From Gallionella sp. (GTDB lineage: Bacteria; Pseudomonadota; Gammaproteobacteria; Burkholderiales; Gallionellaceae): 64,000 bases of DNA. The notes under the pieces were generated by a model. That model searched no databases, was not told the origin of the DNA, and saw nothing but the letters and a program-made list of their open reading frames with translations. This document shows positions 21,429-31,236 of the stretch, piece by piece (the stretch's first letter is position 1; every line of letters begins with the position of its first letter). Both the position numbers and the translations under genes were made by a program. Location of the stretch: the NCBI GenBank assembly GCA_028707275.1, contig JAQTUP010000010.1, positions 1 through 64,000 of the forward strand, given 5' to 3'.

Positions 21429-22196
21429 ATGTTCAAAATTTCCGCCATACCAGCCTTGCAGGATAATTATATCTGGGCAATACACAACGGGCAGCAGGCT
21501 ATCGTCGTTGACCCGGGGGACGCCGCGCCCGTTCTGGAATTTCTCGCGAGCCGTCAACTTGTCCTGACGGGTATTTTTTGCACGCACCGACATCGAGACC
21601 ATATCGGCGGCATCGAAAAATTGTGCGCAGTATACAACGTGCCGGTGTATGGACGGCGTCACGATAAAAATCCGTACATCAGCCGCGCATTAGAAGAGGG
21701 CGAACAGTTGGGCGTCCTGGGAGTGACTTTTGACATTCTGGCCGTTCCCGGTCATCTGGACGATCATCTGGCATTTTTTGCGGCGGGCGCCTGCCCGCCT
21801 GTGCTTTTCTGCGGCGATATCTTGTTCGGCGCGGGGTGCGGAAAAAACGTTGAAGGCTCGGTCGCGCAACTGTACCACTCGATACAGCGCCTGTCCGCCT
21901 TGCCCGACACCACGCTGATCTACTGCGCCCATGAATACACCGCCTCCAACCTGCGCTTCGCAGAAGCCTGCGAGCCTGGCAACGAGGCCGTGCAGCAACG
22001 CCGCAACAGCACAAACACGCTGCGGGCAGCCAACCTGCCCACCGTCCCGTCTGCGCTGGCGCTGGAAAAGGCCACCAACCCCTTCCTGCGCTGCGACAGT
22101 GCCGAAATAATCCGTATGCTGCAAGGGCACGGCCTGACGGATACTTCCGCAATGTCCGTGTTCATCGCCTTGCGCGCATGGCGGGATACATTCTGA
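21429..22196 (+). CDS. gloB: Hydroxyacylglutathione hydrolase (glyoxalase II)
   Basis: Encodes 255 residues. Metallo-beta-lactamase fold with metal ligands THRHRDH (H53, H55, D57, H58), further His in VPGHLDDH, Asp in LFCGDILF, and His in YCAHEYTASNLRFA. The C-terminal substrate-binding tail has KATNPFLRC. It hydrolyses S-lactoylglutathione to lactate and glutathione, completing methylglyoxal detoxification. Divergent from the methyltransferase gene across only 21 bases. Confidence 0.96.
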   Translation: MFKISAIPALQDNYIWAIHNGQQAIVVDPGDAAPVLEFLASRQLVLTGIFCTHRHRDHIGGIEKLCAVYNVPVYGRRHDKNPYISRALEEGEQLGVLGVTFDILAVPGHLDDHLAFFAAGACPPVLFCGDILFGAGCGKNVEGSVAQLYHSIQRLSALPDTTLIYCAHEYTASNLRFAEACEPGNEAVQQRRNSTNTLRAANLPTVPSALALEKATNPFLRCDSAEIIRMLQGHGLTDTSAMSVFIALRAWRDTF

Positions 22197-22262
22197 TTTT
22201 TTCGACAAATCCAAATAAAAATTTGCAATATAACCCGAACTGGTTTATTCTGCGCCCCCTTC

Positions 22263-22353
22263 GGAGAGGTGGATGAGCGGTTTAAGTCGCACGCCTGGAA
22301 AGCGTGTTTGGGATAATATCCCAACGGGGGTTCGAATCCCCCCTTCTCCGCCA
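22263..22353 (+). tRNA. tRNA-Ser(GGA)
   Basis: Ninety-one bases with encoded CCA. The acceptor stem GGAGAGG pairs with CTTCTCC (one G-U). The anticodon loop in CACGCCTGGAAAGCGTG gives GGA (serine UCC/UCU). The long variable arm TTGGGATAATATCCCAA is typical of class II tRNAs, and the T arm is GGGGGTTCGAATCCCCC. It is followed by a terminator. Confidence 0.97.
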
Positions 22354-22365
22354 GAATAGTGAATT

Positions 22366-22392
22366 AAGCCCATGAACCTGTGGGCTTTTTTT
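22366..22392 (+). terminator. Rho-independent terminator after tRNA-Ser
   Basis: Stem AAGCCCA (22366-22372) / TGGGCTT (22381-22387) with 8-base loop, followed by a run of T. It lies 13 bases after the tRNA. Confidence 0.85.
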
Positions 22393-22439
22393 ACGTCCGA
22401 ATAAAATTGCTCTGACCCGTTTAAGTGGCTGCCCGCCGC

Positions 22440-22506
22440 GAGCAGGCCGACCTGCTCCCGGCTAAGCTGATTTGAACACACGACTGATGTGACGCAGCAA
22501 CATCAG
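22440..22506 (-). repeat. Dispersed repeat family 1, reverse copy
   Basis: On the minus strand: hairpin CTGATGTtgctgcgtcACATCAG, then TCGTGTGTTCAAATCAGCTT, then GCCGGGAGCAGG with its own hairpin (GAGCAGG 22440-22446 / CCTGCTC 22451-22457). This is the same order as the copies at 11606 and 18136. It ends 16 bases before the permease start. Confidence 0.65.
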
Positions 22507-22522
22507 GCAATAAGAGGAAATT

Positions 22523-24061
22523 ATGTCATCATCCGCACGTTATCGCTGGTTCTCACAAGGCGATATCAATGGTTTTTTTGCGCTCAGCATCGACAATCTC
22601 GCGCTGCTTGCCGGCATGAGCGGCATTCTGATCGGTATTTTCGGCCTGCCTTCGGATGTCGTTTTAAAGCAGATGGTGCCCGGGACTGCGTTCGGCGTAC
22701 TGGTCGGTGATTTACTCTATACCTGGCTGGCTGTGCGACTCGCTCGCCGTGAAGGACGCCAGGATGTTTGCGCGATGCCGCTGGGCATAGATACGCCCTC
22801 GATGTTTGCACTGACCTTTGGCGTGGTGGGACCGGCCTATCTGCTGGAGCACGACGCGCATCAGGCATGGGTTGTGGGCATGGCCGTGATATTTATCATG
22901 GGGTGCGCAAAACTGGTGGCGGCTTTTTTTGGTGATGCGATACGCCGCAGCCTGCCCAGCACCGCGCTGCTCGGTGCCTTGAGTGCAGCGGCCATCGCGC
23001 TGATCATGTTTTTTTCCTTTACCAAAATACTGGCCGAACCGATAGGCGGGTTGGTGGCTCTGGGACTGGTACTGCTCGTGCTGATCGGCGGTGTGCGCCT
23101 GCCCTGGCGGATGCCCGCTGTCGTCACTTCGGTGCTCGCAGGCCTCGCGGCCTACCACCTGGCGACACACCTGGGTTATCAGCCTCCCGCTTTGCAAACA
23201 GGCGATGCATTGCCGGGACTGATGCTGCCGTTGCCATCCTTAGCCTTTATTGAAGGGTTGAGTCTGGCTTGGCATTACATTCCTCTGGCCATACCGGCGG
23301 CCATCGCCACCGTGATTGGCGGCATCGACAACACCGAGTCGGCCGCACTCGCAGGCGATACCTATGCTACGCGCTCGGTGCTGCTGGTCGAGGGGTTTGC
23401 CACGCTGGTCGCAGCACTGTGCGGCGGCGTTGTTCAGAACACCCCTTATATCGGCCACCCGGCCTACAAGGAGATGGGCTGTCGCGCAGGCTACACGTTG
23501 GCAACCGGGCTGTTTATCGGTATAGGGGCGGCCACAGGCCTGATCGGCGTGCTGATTTCAGTGCTTCCCGAGTCGATTGTCGTCCCCGTGCTGGTTTTTG
23601 TCGGTATGGAAATGAGCGCTCAGGCCGTGCTGATGAGCCAGCCCCGTCACGTCAAAGCGCTGGGACTGGGGATGGTTCCCGCGCTGGCCTATTTGATTAA
23701 TATCGAACTGTCCGGTCTTGTCAGCGCCGCGCACATTGATGTCTCAACGCTTGATCAACACATGCGGCAAAGCTTGCAGGTGCTGACCATGCTGGGCAAC
23801 GGCTTTATTATTACTTCGATGTTGTGGGCGACCTGGCTGATCTGGGTGATCAGCCACCGGCTGCGCAATGCGGCACTGATATGCGGGGTCGCTGCCGCAA
23901 TGACGCTGACCGGCCTGATTCACTCCCCTTACGCTGACGGACGAATCTTTTATCCGTGGCAGCCGGCATTGCCCCCCCTGGTGTATAGCCTGGCTGTCGG
24001 CTATTTGTTGCTGGGCGGCATCTGCGCACTGCTCTCACTGACAAACCCCCGCCGGGAATAG
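22523..24061 (+). CDS. NCS2-like xanthine/uracil-type permease
   Basis: Encodes 512 residues, with about 12-14 hydrophobic segments along the whole length, so an inner-membrane transporter. GIDTPSMFALTFGVVGPAYL and the region IGGIDNTESAALAGDTYATRSVLLVEG resemble the substrate-binding helices of nucleobase-cation symporter 2/AzgA proteins. The substrate is not known; these divergent members are usually labelled xanthine/uracil/vitamin C permease. The ATG at 22523 has AAGAGGAAAT upstream. It is a single gene between two repeats. Confidence 0.8.
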   Translation: MSSSARYRWFSQGDINGFFALSIDNLALLAGMSGILIGIFGLPSDVVLKQMVPGTAFGVLVGDLLYTWLAVRLARREGRQDVCAMPLGIDTPSMFALTFGVVGPAYLLEHDAHQAWVVGMAVIFIMGCAKLVAAFFGDAIRRSLPSTALLGALSAAAIALIMFFSFTKILAEPIGGLVALGLVLLVLIGGVRLPWRMPAVVTSVLAGLAAYHLATHLGYQPPALQTGDALPGLMLPLPSLAFIEGLSLAWHYIPLAIPAAIATVIGGIDNTESAALAGDTYATRSVLLVEGFATLVAALCGGVVQNTPYIGHPAYKEMGCRAGYTLATGLFIGIGAATGLIGVLISVLPESIVVPVLVFVGMEMSAQAVLMSQPRHVKALGLGMVPALAYLINIELSGLVSAAHIDVSTLDQHMRQSLQVLTMLGNGFIITSMLWATWLIWVISHRLRNAALICGVAAAMTLTGLIHSPYADGRIFYPWQPALPPLVYSLAVGYLLLGGICALLSLTNPRRE

Positions 24062-24125
24062 CCCCCTCAGCCGGGACAGTGTCGAGTTTAAGGGAGGTAT
24101 CTATTCCATCGGTGTTGACAATAGC

Positions 24126-24195
24126 CAACAAACACCGGGTGATGTACTCGCACACTGCGCGGCTGCTCAAATCGCTCAAAAGACCGTTGTTTGCC
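24126..24195. repeat. Dispersed repeat family 2, copy 2
   Basis: CAACAAACACCGGGTGATGTACTCGCAC and, 30 bases on, GCTCAAA...ACCGTTGTTTGCC align by eye with 18329-18412. The arms AAACACCGG/CCGTTGTTT are slightly degenerate. The rest of 24062-24205 shows no gene. Confidence 0.55.
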
Positions 24196-24205
24196 GACTA
24201 TCTAG

Positions 24206-24745
24206 CTAAGCGAAATTTGACCACCTGTCAATATTCAGCGCATTCCAATTCAGGAAACGTGAACGCCAATGTTCGCCTATGTTCTGTACAAAGTCGGAAT
24301 GAACCAACTTGGCTCGGTCAATGAGCCAGTCCTGATCTTCAAGCCGAAGATAAATCCCTTCGCATCCTCCGTCGCGATAAGCGCTTGGTATGCTAACGAT
24401 CATTTGCCTGAGAACGTTCAACGGGTAAGTGCCGACACCTAGCTGATGTATGGCGCGCAAGCCAAGTTCAGAGGCCAGGGCATTACGCCGAACCGTACTC
24501 CAAAAACGCTGCTCCTTTCGGTCGTACACATCGAACACCAGAAAATAGTCCGGCAATCCCGGGTACTCCAGGCTATGCACAGCGGCCACCCACTCGCCAA
24601 ACAGTATCAGGGATTCGCCCAGCGCATCGAACAGGGCTTCTTCATGGATGGACAGCCAGTCATTCAAGCGGGCGAACTGCCCGGTGAAGGGGCGCAAAAG
24701 GTATTGCCCACGGTTTTGTGCTCTGACAGAGTCGTAGTCACGGGC
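24206..24745 (-). pseudogene. RNA ligase family remnant lacking its N-terminus
   Basis: The open frame starts right after a TGA (24746-24748) and has no ATG near its beginning; the first usable start is a TTG at 24697. The 180-codon frame contains the C-terminal nucleotidyltransferase motifs of the RNA/DNA ligase fold: ESLILFGEWVAAVHSLEYPG (motif III), DYFLVFDVYDR, GGCEGIYLRLED (motif IV) and DRAKLVHSDF (motif V). Motif I with the nucleotide-accepting lysine (ExDG type) is absent, and thiO ends only 20 bases further upstream, so roughly the first third has been lost. It cannot be an active ligase alone. Confidence 0.75.
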
Positions 24746-24764
24746 TCACAGGACGGGCTGGCGC

Positions 24765-25832
24765 TTACACCCTCCAGCGATAGTCGTCGACCGGGAAGGG
24801 TTGAGGGCGGCCCTCGATGTCATTTAGCAACAGCTCGGCGCAGGCCAGCGACATGGTGACGCCATAGCGAAAATGGCCGCAGTTGGCATACAGGTTGGTC
24901 AGATGCGGGTGTCGGCCTATGGTGGGAATATTGTCTTTCGTGCCGGGGCGCAGACCCGCCCAATGCCGCACCGGCAGGCGATCTTGCCATTCGGGAAACA
25001 AGGCATAAACGCGCTGCAACAAATCGCCCCGCGCCTCATCGGTGGTGGATTTGTCAAAACCTGCATCTTCGAGCGTACTGCCGACTAACACATGACCATC
25101 TATGCGCGGGATGAAATACAGGCTTTCCTGGAGCAGGATATTCAAAAATGGCGGCACATCAAACTTGAACAGCAAGATCTGCCCGCGTATCGGACGAACG
25201 TCCAGGCCTTGCGCGTACTCACCCAGCAAGGTCCGGCTCCATGCGCCCGCCGCCACGATATAGTTATCTGCGACCAGAGTGCCGTTTGACGTTTGCAGCG
25301 CCGTTATCCTGCCGGCTTCGATGTCAAAACCTTGCGCTTCATTGTGTTCGAGGATGATCCCCCCGAACATCTCTACCTGGCGGCGCAACGCGCGCAACAG
25401 CCGGGGATTGCGCACCTGACCGACTTGCGGCATGAGCAGCCCGCCGCCTGTCATGCCCGGCAGATAATCGCCCAGCACGACAGACTGCAATGCCACCTGG
25501 TGTGCGGCACACCATTGCACCGCAGCTTCGGTCTGAAACGGCGGCAACAGCAACATGCCGCTGCGCTGATATTCCGGATTGATGCCTGTGGACGCAAACA
25601 GCTTCGCGCACGCGGCTTCGAACATGCCCATGCTTTGCTGGGTCAAACGCGTGACAGACTCCGGATAATCCCACGAACACAGAGGAGACATGATCCCACC
25701 GCCCGCCCATGAGGCCTCCTGACCCGTATCGCCTCGCTCGACCAGCGTGACGCGATATCCGGCCTCAAGCAGCGCCTGAGCGCTGGTCAGCCCGACAGCG
25801 CCACCACCTATGATCAGAAAATGTTCAGACAT
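24765..25832 (-). CDS. thiO: Glycine oxidase ThiO
   Basis: Encodes 355 residues. DAO-type flavoprotein: FAD-binding HFLIIGGGAVGLTSAQALL, then EASWAGGGIMSPLCSWDYP, characteristic of ThiO, and a C-terminal GLRPGTKDNIPTIGRH...NCGHFRYGVTMSLACAELL. It oxidises glycine to the imine used for the thiazole of thiamine. It follows ispH with a 12-base gap, probably in the same transcript. The 3' end abuts the RNA ligase remnant. Confidence 0.93.
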   Translation of the reverse strand: MSEHFLIIGGGAVGLTSAQALLEAGYRVTLVERGDTGQEASWAGGGIMSPLCSWDYPESVTRLTQQSMGMFEAACAKLFASTGINPEYQRSGMLLLPPFQTEAAVQWCAAHQVALQSVVLGDYLPGMTGGGLLMPQVGQVRNPRLLRALRRQVEMFGGIILEHNEAQGFDIEAGRITALQTSNGTLVADNYIVAAGAWSRTLLGEYAQGLDVRPIRGQILLFKFDVPPFLNILLQESLYFIPRIDGHVLVGSTLEDAGFDKSTTDEARGDLLQRVYALFPEWQDRLPVRHWAGLRPGTKDNIPTIGRHPHLTNLYANCGHFRYGVTMSLACAELLLNDIEGRPQPFPVDDYRWRV

Positions 25833-25844
25833 GTCAGATCGGGG

Positions 25845-26783
25845 TCATTCAGCGACGGCAATCTTGATCAGCGTCTTGGGCAGCGGAAACACCACATTTT
25901 CGGTAATCCCCTGCAATTCTGTGACATGCTGCGCGCCAAACCGGCGCAATTGCTCAATCACGCCCTGCACCAGCACTTCGGGCGCGGATGCGCCGGCCGT
26001 CACGCCTACCTGATTTTTTCCGTCGAACCATGCTCGCTGCAAACCATCGGCATCATCGACCAGATAGGCCGGGACACCGACATTCTCCGCGACTTCGCGC
26101 AAACGGTTGGAATTCGAGCTGTTCGGCGACCCTACCACGATGACCACATCGCACTGAGCCACCAGCAGCTTGACCGCATCCTGACGGTTCTGCGTCGCAT
26201 AGCAAATGTCGTCCTTCTTCGGCCCCGTGATAAACGGGAAGCGGTTTTTCAGCGCGCTGATAATACAACTGGCGTCATCCACCGACAGCGTGGTTTGTGT
26301 GACATAAGCCAGATTCTGCTCGTCCTGTACCTGCAAACTCGCCACCTGTTCGGGCGACTCCACCAGATACATCCCGTCCAGGGACTGCCCCATGGTGCCT
26401 TCCACTTCCGGGTGCCCCTTGTGCCCTATCATCACCACTTCCTTGTGCTGGTCGCGCAGCCGCGACACTTCGATATGCACCTTGGTCACCAGCGGACAGG
26501 TGGCATCGAAAATGGTGAATCCGCGCGCCTCGGATTCCCGGCGTATCGCCTGCGATACGCCGTGCGCGCTGAAGATCAGGATACTGCCGGGCGGCACGTC
26601 AGTCAGCTCTTCGATAAAAATAGCCCCCTTGCATCGCAGGTTATCCACCACGAATTTGTTGTGCACCACTTCGTGGCGAACATAAACCGGTGCGCCGTGC
26701 AGAACCAGCGCGCGTTCGACGATCTCGATGGCGCGATCCACCCCGGCACAGAAGCCGCGCGGGTTAGCTAACAGCAGATCCAT
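25845..26783 (-). CDS. ispH: 4-hydroxy-3-methylbut-2-enyl diphosphate reductase
   Basis: Encodes 312 residues from the ATG at 26783, with GGAG 7 bases upstream; the open frame extends 20 codons further but the family begins [15 protein letters not shown]. The three iron-sulphur cysteines are in [21 protein letters not shown] and [11 protein letters not shown], and the [13 protein letters not shown] motif is intact. Last step of the MEP isoprenoid pathway, giving IPP and DMAPP. It overlaps lspA by 20 bases. Confidence 0.97.
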   Translation of the reverse strand: MDLLLANPRGFCAGVDRAIEIVERALVLHGAPVYVRHEVVHNKFVVDNLRCKGAIFIEELTDVPPGSILIFSAHGVSQAIRRESEARGFTIFDATCPLVTKVHIEVSRLRDQHKEVVMIGHKGHPEVEGTMGQSLDGMYLVESPEQVASLQVQDEQNLAYVTQTTLSVDDASCIISALKNRFPFITGPKKDDICYATQNRQDAVKLLVAQCDVVIVVGSPNSSNSNRLREVAENVGVPAYLVDDADGLQRAWFDGKNQVGVTAGASAPEVLVQGVIEQLRRFGAQHVTELQGITENVVFPLPKTLIKIAVAE

Positions 26784-27240
26784 GCTTTTTCTCCATAAAA
26801 CTTTCCCAGATAAGCAAAAAGGCGCCGCAGGTGATGGCTGCATCGGCCAGATTGAAGGCGGGGAAATAATGTCGGTCCCAGTGGAACATCAGAAAATCGA
26901 CGACATAACCGTATACGATGCGATCTATCAGATTACCCAGCGCGCCGCCCAGTATCATGCTCAGGGCAAAGGCGAACATGGTTTCCTTGGCATGTTTCTT
27001 CAATAGCAAGGTGATTGCAACCGCCGCAATCACGGCAATGGCGCTGAACAGCCAGCGCTGCATACCGCCCGCTTCACTCAAAAAGCTGAACGCCGCGCCC
27101 GCATTGTGCAGCAGCGCCAGATCAAACACACTGAGTACCCTGATGCTTTCCAGATGAGAAAAATAATGCTCCATGTAATACTTGCTCATCTGGTCCAACA
27201 CGATGACCAGCGCGCTCAACCCCAGCCAGCGGCTAAGCAT
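26764..27240 (-). CDS. lspA: Lipoprotein signal peptidase (signal peptidase II)
   Basis: Encodes 158 residues from the ATG at 27240, preceded by GAGGAG and overlapping the ileS stop by 8 bases; a start 24 bases earlier is possible but not family-like. Four transmembrane helices. The catalytic aspartates lie in [20 protein letters not shown] and [11 protein letters not shown]. It cleaves prolipoprotein signal peptides in the inner membrane. The ileS-lspA-ispH order is typical of proteobacteria; fkpB, often between lspA and ispH, is absent. Confidence 0.96.
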   Translation of the reverse strand: MLSRWLGLSALVIVLDQMSKYYMEHYFSHLESIRVLSVFDLALLHNAGAAFSFLSEAGGMQRWLFSAIAVIAAVAITLLLKKHAKETMFAFALSMILGGALGNLIDRIVYGYVVDFLMFHWDRHYFPAFNLADAAITCGAFLLIWESFMEKKHGSAVS

Positions 27241-30040
27241 AATGGCGCTCCTCGCCATCGCCATACAGATTGCTCACGCAGCGACCGCACAGGGTAGGAT
27301 GCGATTCATCAGCGCCCACCTCTTCGCGGTAATGCCAGCAGCGCTCGCATTTGTCATGCAAACTGGCGGCCACATCAATGCGCTGTTCATCCACGTTTGC
27401 TGCGCGATGCACCGTGGCGCGCGAGGTGATCAGCACCAGTCGCAAATCATCGCCCAGGCGCGCGAGAATATCGTGCTCAGCGCCTGAAGCGAACACGTCG
27501 ACTTCCGCTGCCAGCGCCGATCCGATCAGCCCGGCACTGCGCGCTTCTTCGAGCTGTTTGTTCACACGGGCACGCCAGGCGCCGATCACCAGCCAGGCGC
27601 TGATAGCCTCACCATCCAGCTTCGCATCCGGCAAATCGTGCCACACGCCTTCGAACACACTATGATCCGTGCTGCCGTTCAACACGCCGAACGCCTCTTC
27701 CCCGGTAAAACTTAACACCGGCGAAATCAGGCGCGTCAGTGCGTGAGTGATCTGATATAACGCATTCTGCGCCGAGCGGCGTGCCAGAGAATTTTCGCCT
27801 GCGGTGTACAGACGGTCTTTGAGGATGTCCAGATAAAAGCCGCCCAGGTCTTCCGAACAGAATCCCAACAGTTTTTGCACCGCCAGATGGAACTCGTAAC
27901 GATCGTAATCAGCGCGCACGCCGTCCTGCAACTTTTGCGCAAGCGACAGTGCGTAGCGATCTATTTCCAGCCATTGATCCACCGGCAGACTATGGGTCGC
28001 CGCATCGAAATCGGAAATATTCGCCAGTAAAAACTTCAGGGTGTTGCGGATGCGCCGATAGCTCTCCACCACGCGTTTCAGGATTTCATCCGAAATGGTC
28101 AGTTCGCCAGAATAATCGGTCGATGCCGCCCACAGGCGCAGAATGTCCGCCCCCAGGGTATCGAAGATTTTCTGCGGCGCGATCACATTGCCCTTGGACT
28201 TGGACATTTTGTGACCGTTGCCGTCTACCACAAAGCCGTGTGTCAACAGCGCCTTGTAAGGTGCGCGGCCATTCATGGCACACCCTGTGAGCAACGACGA
28301 CTGAAACCAGCCGCGATGCTGGTCCGACCCTTCAAGATACAAGTCGGCAGGGGAATTCAAATTGCTGCGCCGTTGCAATACGGACGCGTGCGTCGTGCCC
28401 GAATCGAACCATACATCCAGCGTGTGTGTGAGCTTCTTGTAGTGCTCCGCATCGACGCCGATAAGGTCCACCGAATTGAGGCTAAACCAGGCTTCTATCC
28501 CCTCTTCTTCTACCCGCTTTGCGACCTGCTCGAGCAACTCATCGGTGCGAGGGTGTAACTCCCCGGTGTCCTTATGCACAAAAAACGGCATCGGCACGCC
28601 CCAGTTACGCTGGCGCGAGACACACCAGTCAGGACGATTTTTGATCATCGCCTCCAGCCGCGCGCGCCCCCATGAGGGGAAGAATTCGGTTTCATCGACC
28701 GCCTTGTTGGCCAGCTCGCGCAGGGAGATTCCCGGCTCACTCGCCCCTTTATCGGTTTGTGACATACCGATGAACCACTGCGGGGTGGAACGGAAGATGA
28801 TCGGCGTCTTGTGCCGCCAGCAATGCGGATAGCTGTGCTGTACCTTTTTCAGGCACAAAAGATGACCGCTGAGTTCCAGCGCCTGCAACACGATGTCGTT
28901 GGCGCGCCAGACGAAGACGCCCGCCAGAGCCACCTCTCCTACAGGGGGCACCGCCGCCAGAAACTTGCCATCGTCGCCCACCGGATTATCGGTCGGCAGA
29001 TTGTATTTCTGGCCGACGAAGTAATCGTCCAGACCATGCGCCGGGGCTGTGTGCACAAGCCCCGTACCTGACTCTGCCGTGACATGGTCGCCGCAGATGA
29101 CAGGCACAATGCGATCCTGAAACGGGTGTTGCAGCGGCAACATCTCCAGCGCGAAGCCACGGCAGACACCCGACGGTTCGCCGCTTAACTGGTAACGTTC
29201 CAGGCAGGCTGCCGTCAGCTCAGTCGCCAGCAGCAAGTAACCTTTTTCGGTTTTAACCAGGCTGTATTCGAAGTCGGGGTGTACGCTCACCGCCTGATTG
29301 GCCGGCAGCGTCCAGGGGGTGGTGGTCCAGATGACCGCATACACTCTTGCCGATCCGGGCAAGGATATGCCAAAGGCGCGATCGAGCGCACGGTGATCCT
29401 TCACTTCGAACGCAACGTCGATGGCGCTTGAGGTCTTGTCCTCATATTCGACTTCAGCTTCGGCCAACGCCGACTGGCAATCCAGACACCAGTTCACAGG
29501 CTTATAGCCCTGATACAAATAGCCACGTTCGTGGATAGCGCCGATCGCGCGCATGATGTCCGCCTCGACTTTGTAGTCCATGGTCAGATAGGGATGTTCC
29601 CAGTCGCCCAGCACCCCTAAGCGGATGAAGTCCTTCTTCTGGCGTTCGACCTGCGCCGTCGCGTATTCGCGGCATAATTGGCGAAACTGCGCGGGCGGTA
29701 TCGCCTTGCCGTGCTTCTTTTCCACCTGTAATTCGATGGGTAATCCGTGGCAGTCCCAGCCTGGCACATAGGGCGCATCAAACCCGGAAAGCGTCTTGCT
29801 CTTGAGGATGATATCCTTGAGGATCTTGTTGACCGCATGGCCGATGTGTATGTCGCCGTTCGCATAAGGAGGGCCATCGTGCAGGATGAACGAGGGTAAT
29901 CCTCGCTTGACCGCGCGTATCTTCTGATAACGCTGCTGCGCCTGCCAGAGAGCCAGCATTTGCGGCTCACGTTTGGCCATGTCCCCGCGCATCGGAAAGG
30001 TGGTATCGGGTAAATTCAGTGTCTTCTTGTAATCAGTCAT
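27233..30040 (-). CDS. ileS: Isoleucyl-tRNA synthetase
   Basis: Encodes 935 residues. Class I signatures: [20 protein letters not shown] (HIGH) near the N-terminus and [10 protein letters not shown] (KMSKS) after mid-protein. The editing (CP1) domain lies between them, with [18 protein letters not shown]-terminal zinc site is visible as [12 protein letters not shown]...CGRCVSNL. It charges tRNA-Ile and edits valine. In the ribF-ileS-lspA-ispH cluster; a small hairpin (30089-30104) lies between ribF and ileS. Confidence 0.98.
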   Translation of the reverse strand: MTDYKKTLNLPDTTFPMRGDMAKREPQMLALWQAQQRYQKIRAVKRGLPSFILHDGPPYANGDIHIGHAVNKILKDIILKSKTLSGFDAPYVPGWDCHGLPIELQVEKKHGKAIPPAQFRQLCREYATAQVERQKKDFIRLGVLGDWEHPYLTMDYKVEADIMRAIGAIHERGYLYQGYKPVNWCLDCQSALAEAEVEYEDKTSSAIDVAFEVKDHRALDRAFGISLPGSARVYAVIWTTTPWTLPANQAVSVHPDFEYSLVKTEKGYLLLATELTAACLERYQLSGEPSGVCRGFALEMLPLQHPFQDRIVPVICGDHVTAESGTGLVHTAPAHGLDDYFVGQKYNLPTDNPVGDDGKFLAAVPPVGEVALAGVFVWRANDIVLQALELSGHLLCLKKVQHSYPHCWRHKTPIIFRSTPQWFIGMSQTDKGASEPGISLRELANKAVDETEFFPSWGRARLEAMIKNRPDWCVSRQRNWGVPMPFFVHKDTGELHPRTDELLEQVAKRVEEEGIEAWFSLNSVDLIGVDAEHYKKLTHTLDVWFDSGTTHASVLQRRSNLNSPADLYLEGSDQHRGWFQSSLLTGCAMNGRAPYKALLTHGFVVDGNGHKMSKSKGNVIAPQKIFDTLGADILRLWAASTDYSGELTISDEILKRVVESYRRIRNTLKFLLANISDFDAATHSLPVDQWLEIDRYALSLAQKLQDGVRADYDRYEFHLAVQKLLGFCSEDLGGFYLDILKDRLYTAGENSLARRSAQNALYQITHALTRLISPVLSFTGEEAFGVLNGSTDHSVFEGVWHDLPDAKLDGEAISAWLVIGAWRARVNKQLEEARSAGLIGSALAAEVDVFASGAEHDILARLGDDLRLVLITSRATVHRAANVDEQRIDVAASLHDKCERCWHYREEVGADESHPTLCGRCVSNLYGDGEERHYA

Positions 30041-30104
30041 TTGAACCTCAAAAATCTATTCTTTGGGCGAATCAGGGGCGTATGCGCTCGCCGCGAAGGC
30101 GGCG

Positions 30105-31031
30105 TCAATCGTGTTGTTCAAACCATTTCTTTGCACTGTCCACATCCGAGGCGATTTGCAGCGTCAGCGCCGCCACATCCGGAAACTTCTTTTCCTCGCG
30201 CCGTTTTTGCAAAAATTCCACGCGCATGCGTTTACCATAAATATCCTGTGCAAATTCGAACAAATGCACTTCCAATACAGGCTTTGCCTGGTGCTTGAGT
30301 GTGGGGCGAACCCCGAGGCTTGCGACCCCCTGAAGCACGCCTATATTCAGGGTGTGCGCCTCGATTACGAAGATGCCGGACAAGGCGGGGCGGTTGTGTT
30401 TGAGCTGTATATTCGCCGTCGGATAGCCCAGTTTTTTCCCCACTCCATCTCCGTGCACCACGCGACCGCTGATGCTGTAGGCGCGTCCCAGATAATCGTG
30501 CACCCGTCGCATCTGCCCGGCAGCCAAGGCTGCGCGCACCGCCGTACTGGAAATTCTTACGCCGTCATGCATCACGCTCCGTACCGAGCTCACCTCGAAT
30601 CCGTACTGCCCGCCTATCTTCTCCATCAGCGCGAAATCACCGACCCGCCCGCTGCCGAAGCGAAAATCATCACCGATCAGCACATACTTCGCTGACAGCT
30701 TTGAATGCAGGGTACGCATGAAATCCGCAGCGTTCATCTGTGCAAACTGCGCGTTGAAGCGGCATACATGCACGCGATCGATGCCAAGATGGGCGAATAA
30801 CTCAAGTTTTTCGCGCAAACTGCTGAGCCTTGCGGGGGCATCCTGCGGGGTAAAAAACTCGCGCGGATGCGGCTCGAAAATCACCACCGCCGTTTGTAGT
30901 CCGCGCGCGCGCGCCGCCGCCTGCAATTGGCTCAGCAAGGCTTGATGCCCCAGGTGCACGCCATCGAAATTTCCGATAGTCAGAGCAACAGGCCGGGTAT
31001 CGGAAGAGTAGAGTCCACGTAGTATCTGCAT
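30105..31031 (-). CDS. ribF: Bifunctional riboflavin kinase/FAD synthetase
   Basis: Encodes 308 residues. N-terminal FAD synthetase (nucleotidyltransferase) domain with TIGNFDGVHLGHQALL and ISSTAVRAALAAGQM; C-terminal flavokinase domain with GRVVHGDGVGKKLGYPTANI and SLGVRPTL. It makes FMN and FAD from riboflavin. It stands first in the cluster before ileS, 64 bases apart. The upstream spacer (31032-31188) shows no clear promoter. Confidence 0.96.
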   Translation of the reverse strand: MQILRGLYSSDTRPVALTIGNFDGVHLGHQALLSQLQAAARARGLQTAVVIFEPHPREFFTPQDAPARLSSLREKLELFAHLGIDRVHVCRFNAQFAQMNAADFMRTLHSKLSAKYVLIGDDFRFGSGRVGDFALMEKIGGQYGFEVSSVRSVMHDGVRISSTAVRAALAAGQMRRVHDYLGRAYSISGRVVHGDGVGKKLGYPTANIQLKHNRPALSGIFVIEAHTLNIGVLQGVASLGVRPTLKHQAKPVLEVHLFEFAQDIYGKRMRVEFLQKRREEKKFPDVAALTLQIASDVDSAKKWFEQHD

Positions 31032-31188
31032 AGCGGCGGAATTATACCGTGAGTTGGGGTATTAACGCTTGCCTGAGTAAGCGACGGGGTGCCTGATGCG
31101 TTTTTTTTAAAAACTCATTGACGATCAGTTCCGCCAAAGAGCCTGGACGGACTTTCCCGCATTTTTCACCTCAGACAATATGGTCATG

Positions 31189-31218
31189 AAAAAACGGCAC
31201 CCATTTTCATGGATGCCG
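31189..31218 (-). terminator. Rho-independent terminator of the ccm operon
   Basis: Read on the minus strand: CGGCATCCAT-GAAA-ATGGGTGCCG followed by TTTTTT. One mismatch in a 10-base stem. It lies 19 bases after the ccmI stop. Confidence 0.85.
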
Positions 31219-31236
31219 CAACACGTAGCCTTTAAA

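Noticed and set aside
24079..24324. 81-codon plus-strand ORF over repeat family 2
   Set aside because: Half of it is repeat sequence and the rest is antisense to the RNA ligase remnant.
25821..26771. 316-codon plus-strand frame opposite ispH
   Set aside because: Lies wholly within ispH, which has its three cluster cysteines; the plus-strand product has no recognisable motif.
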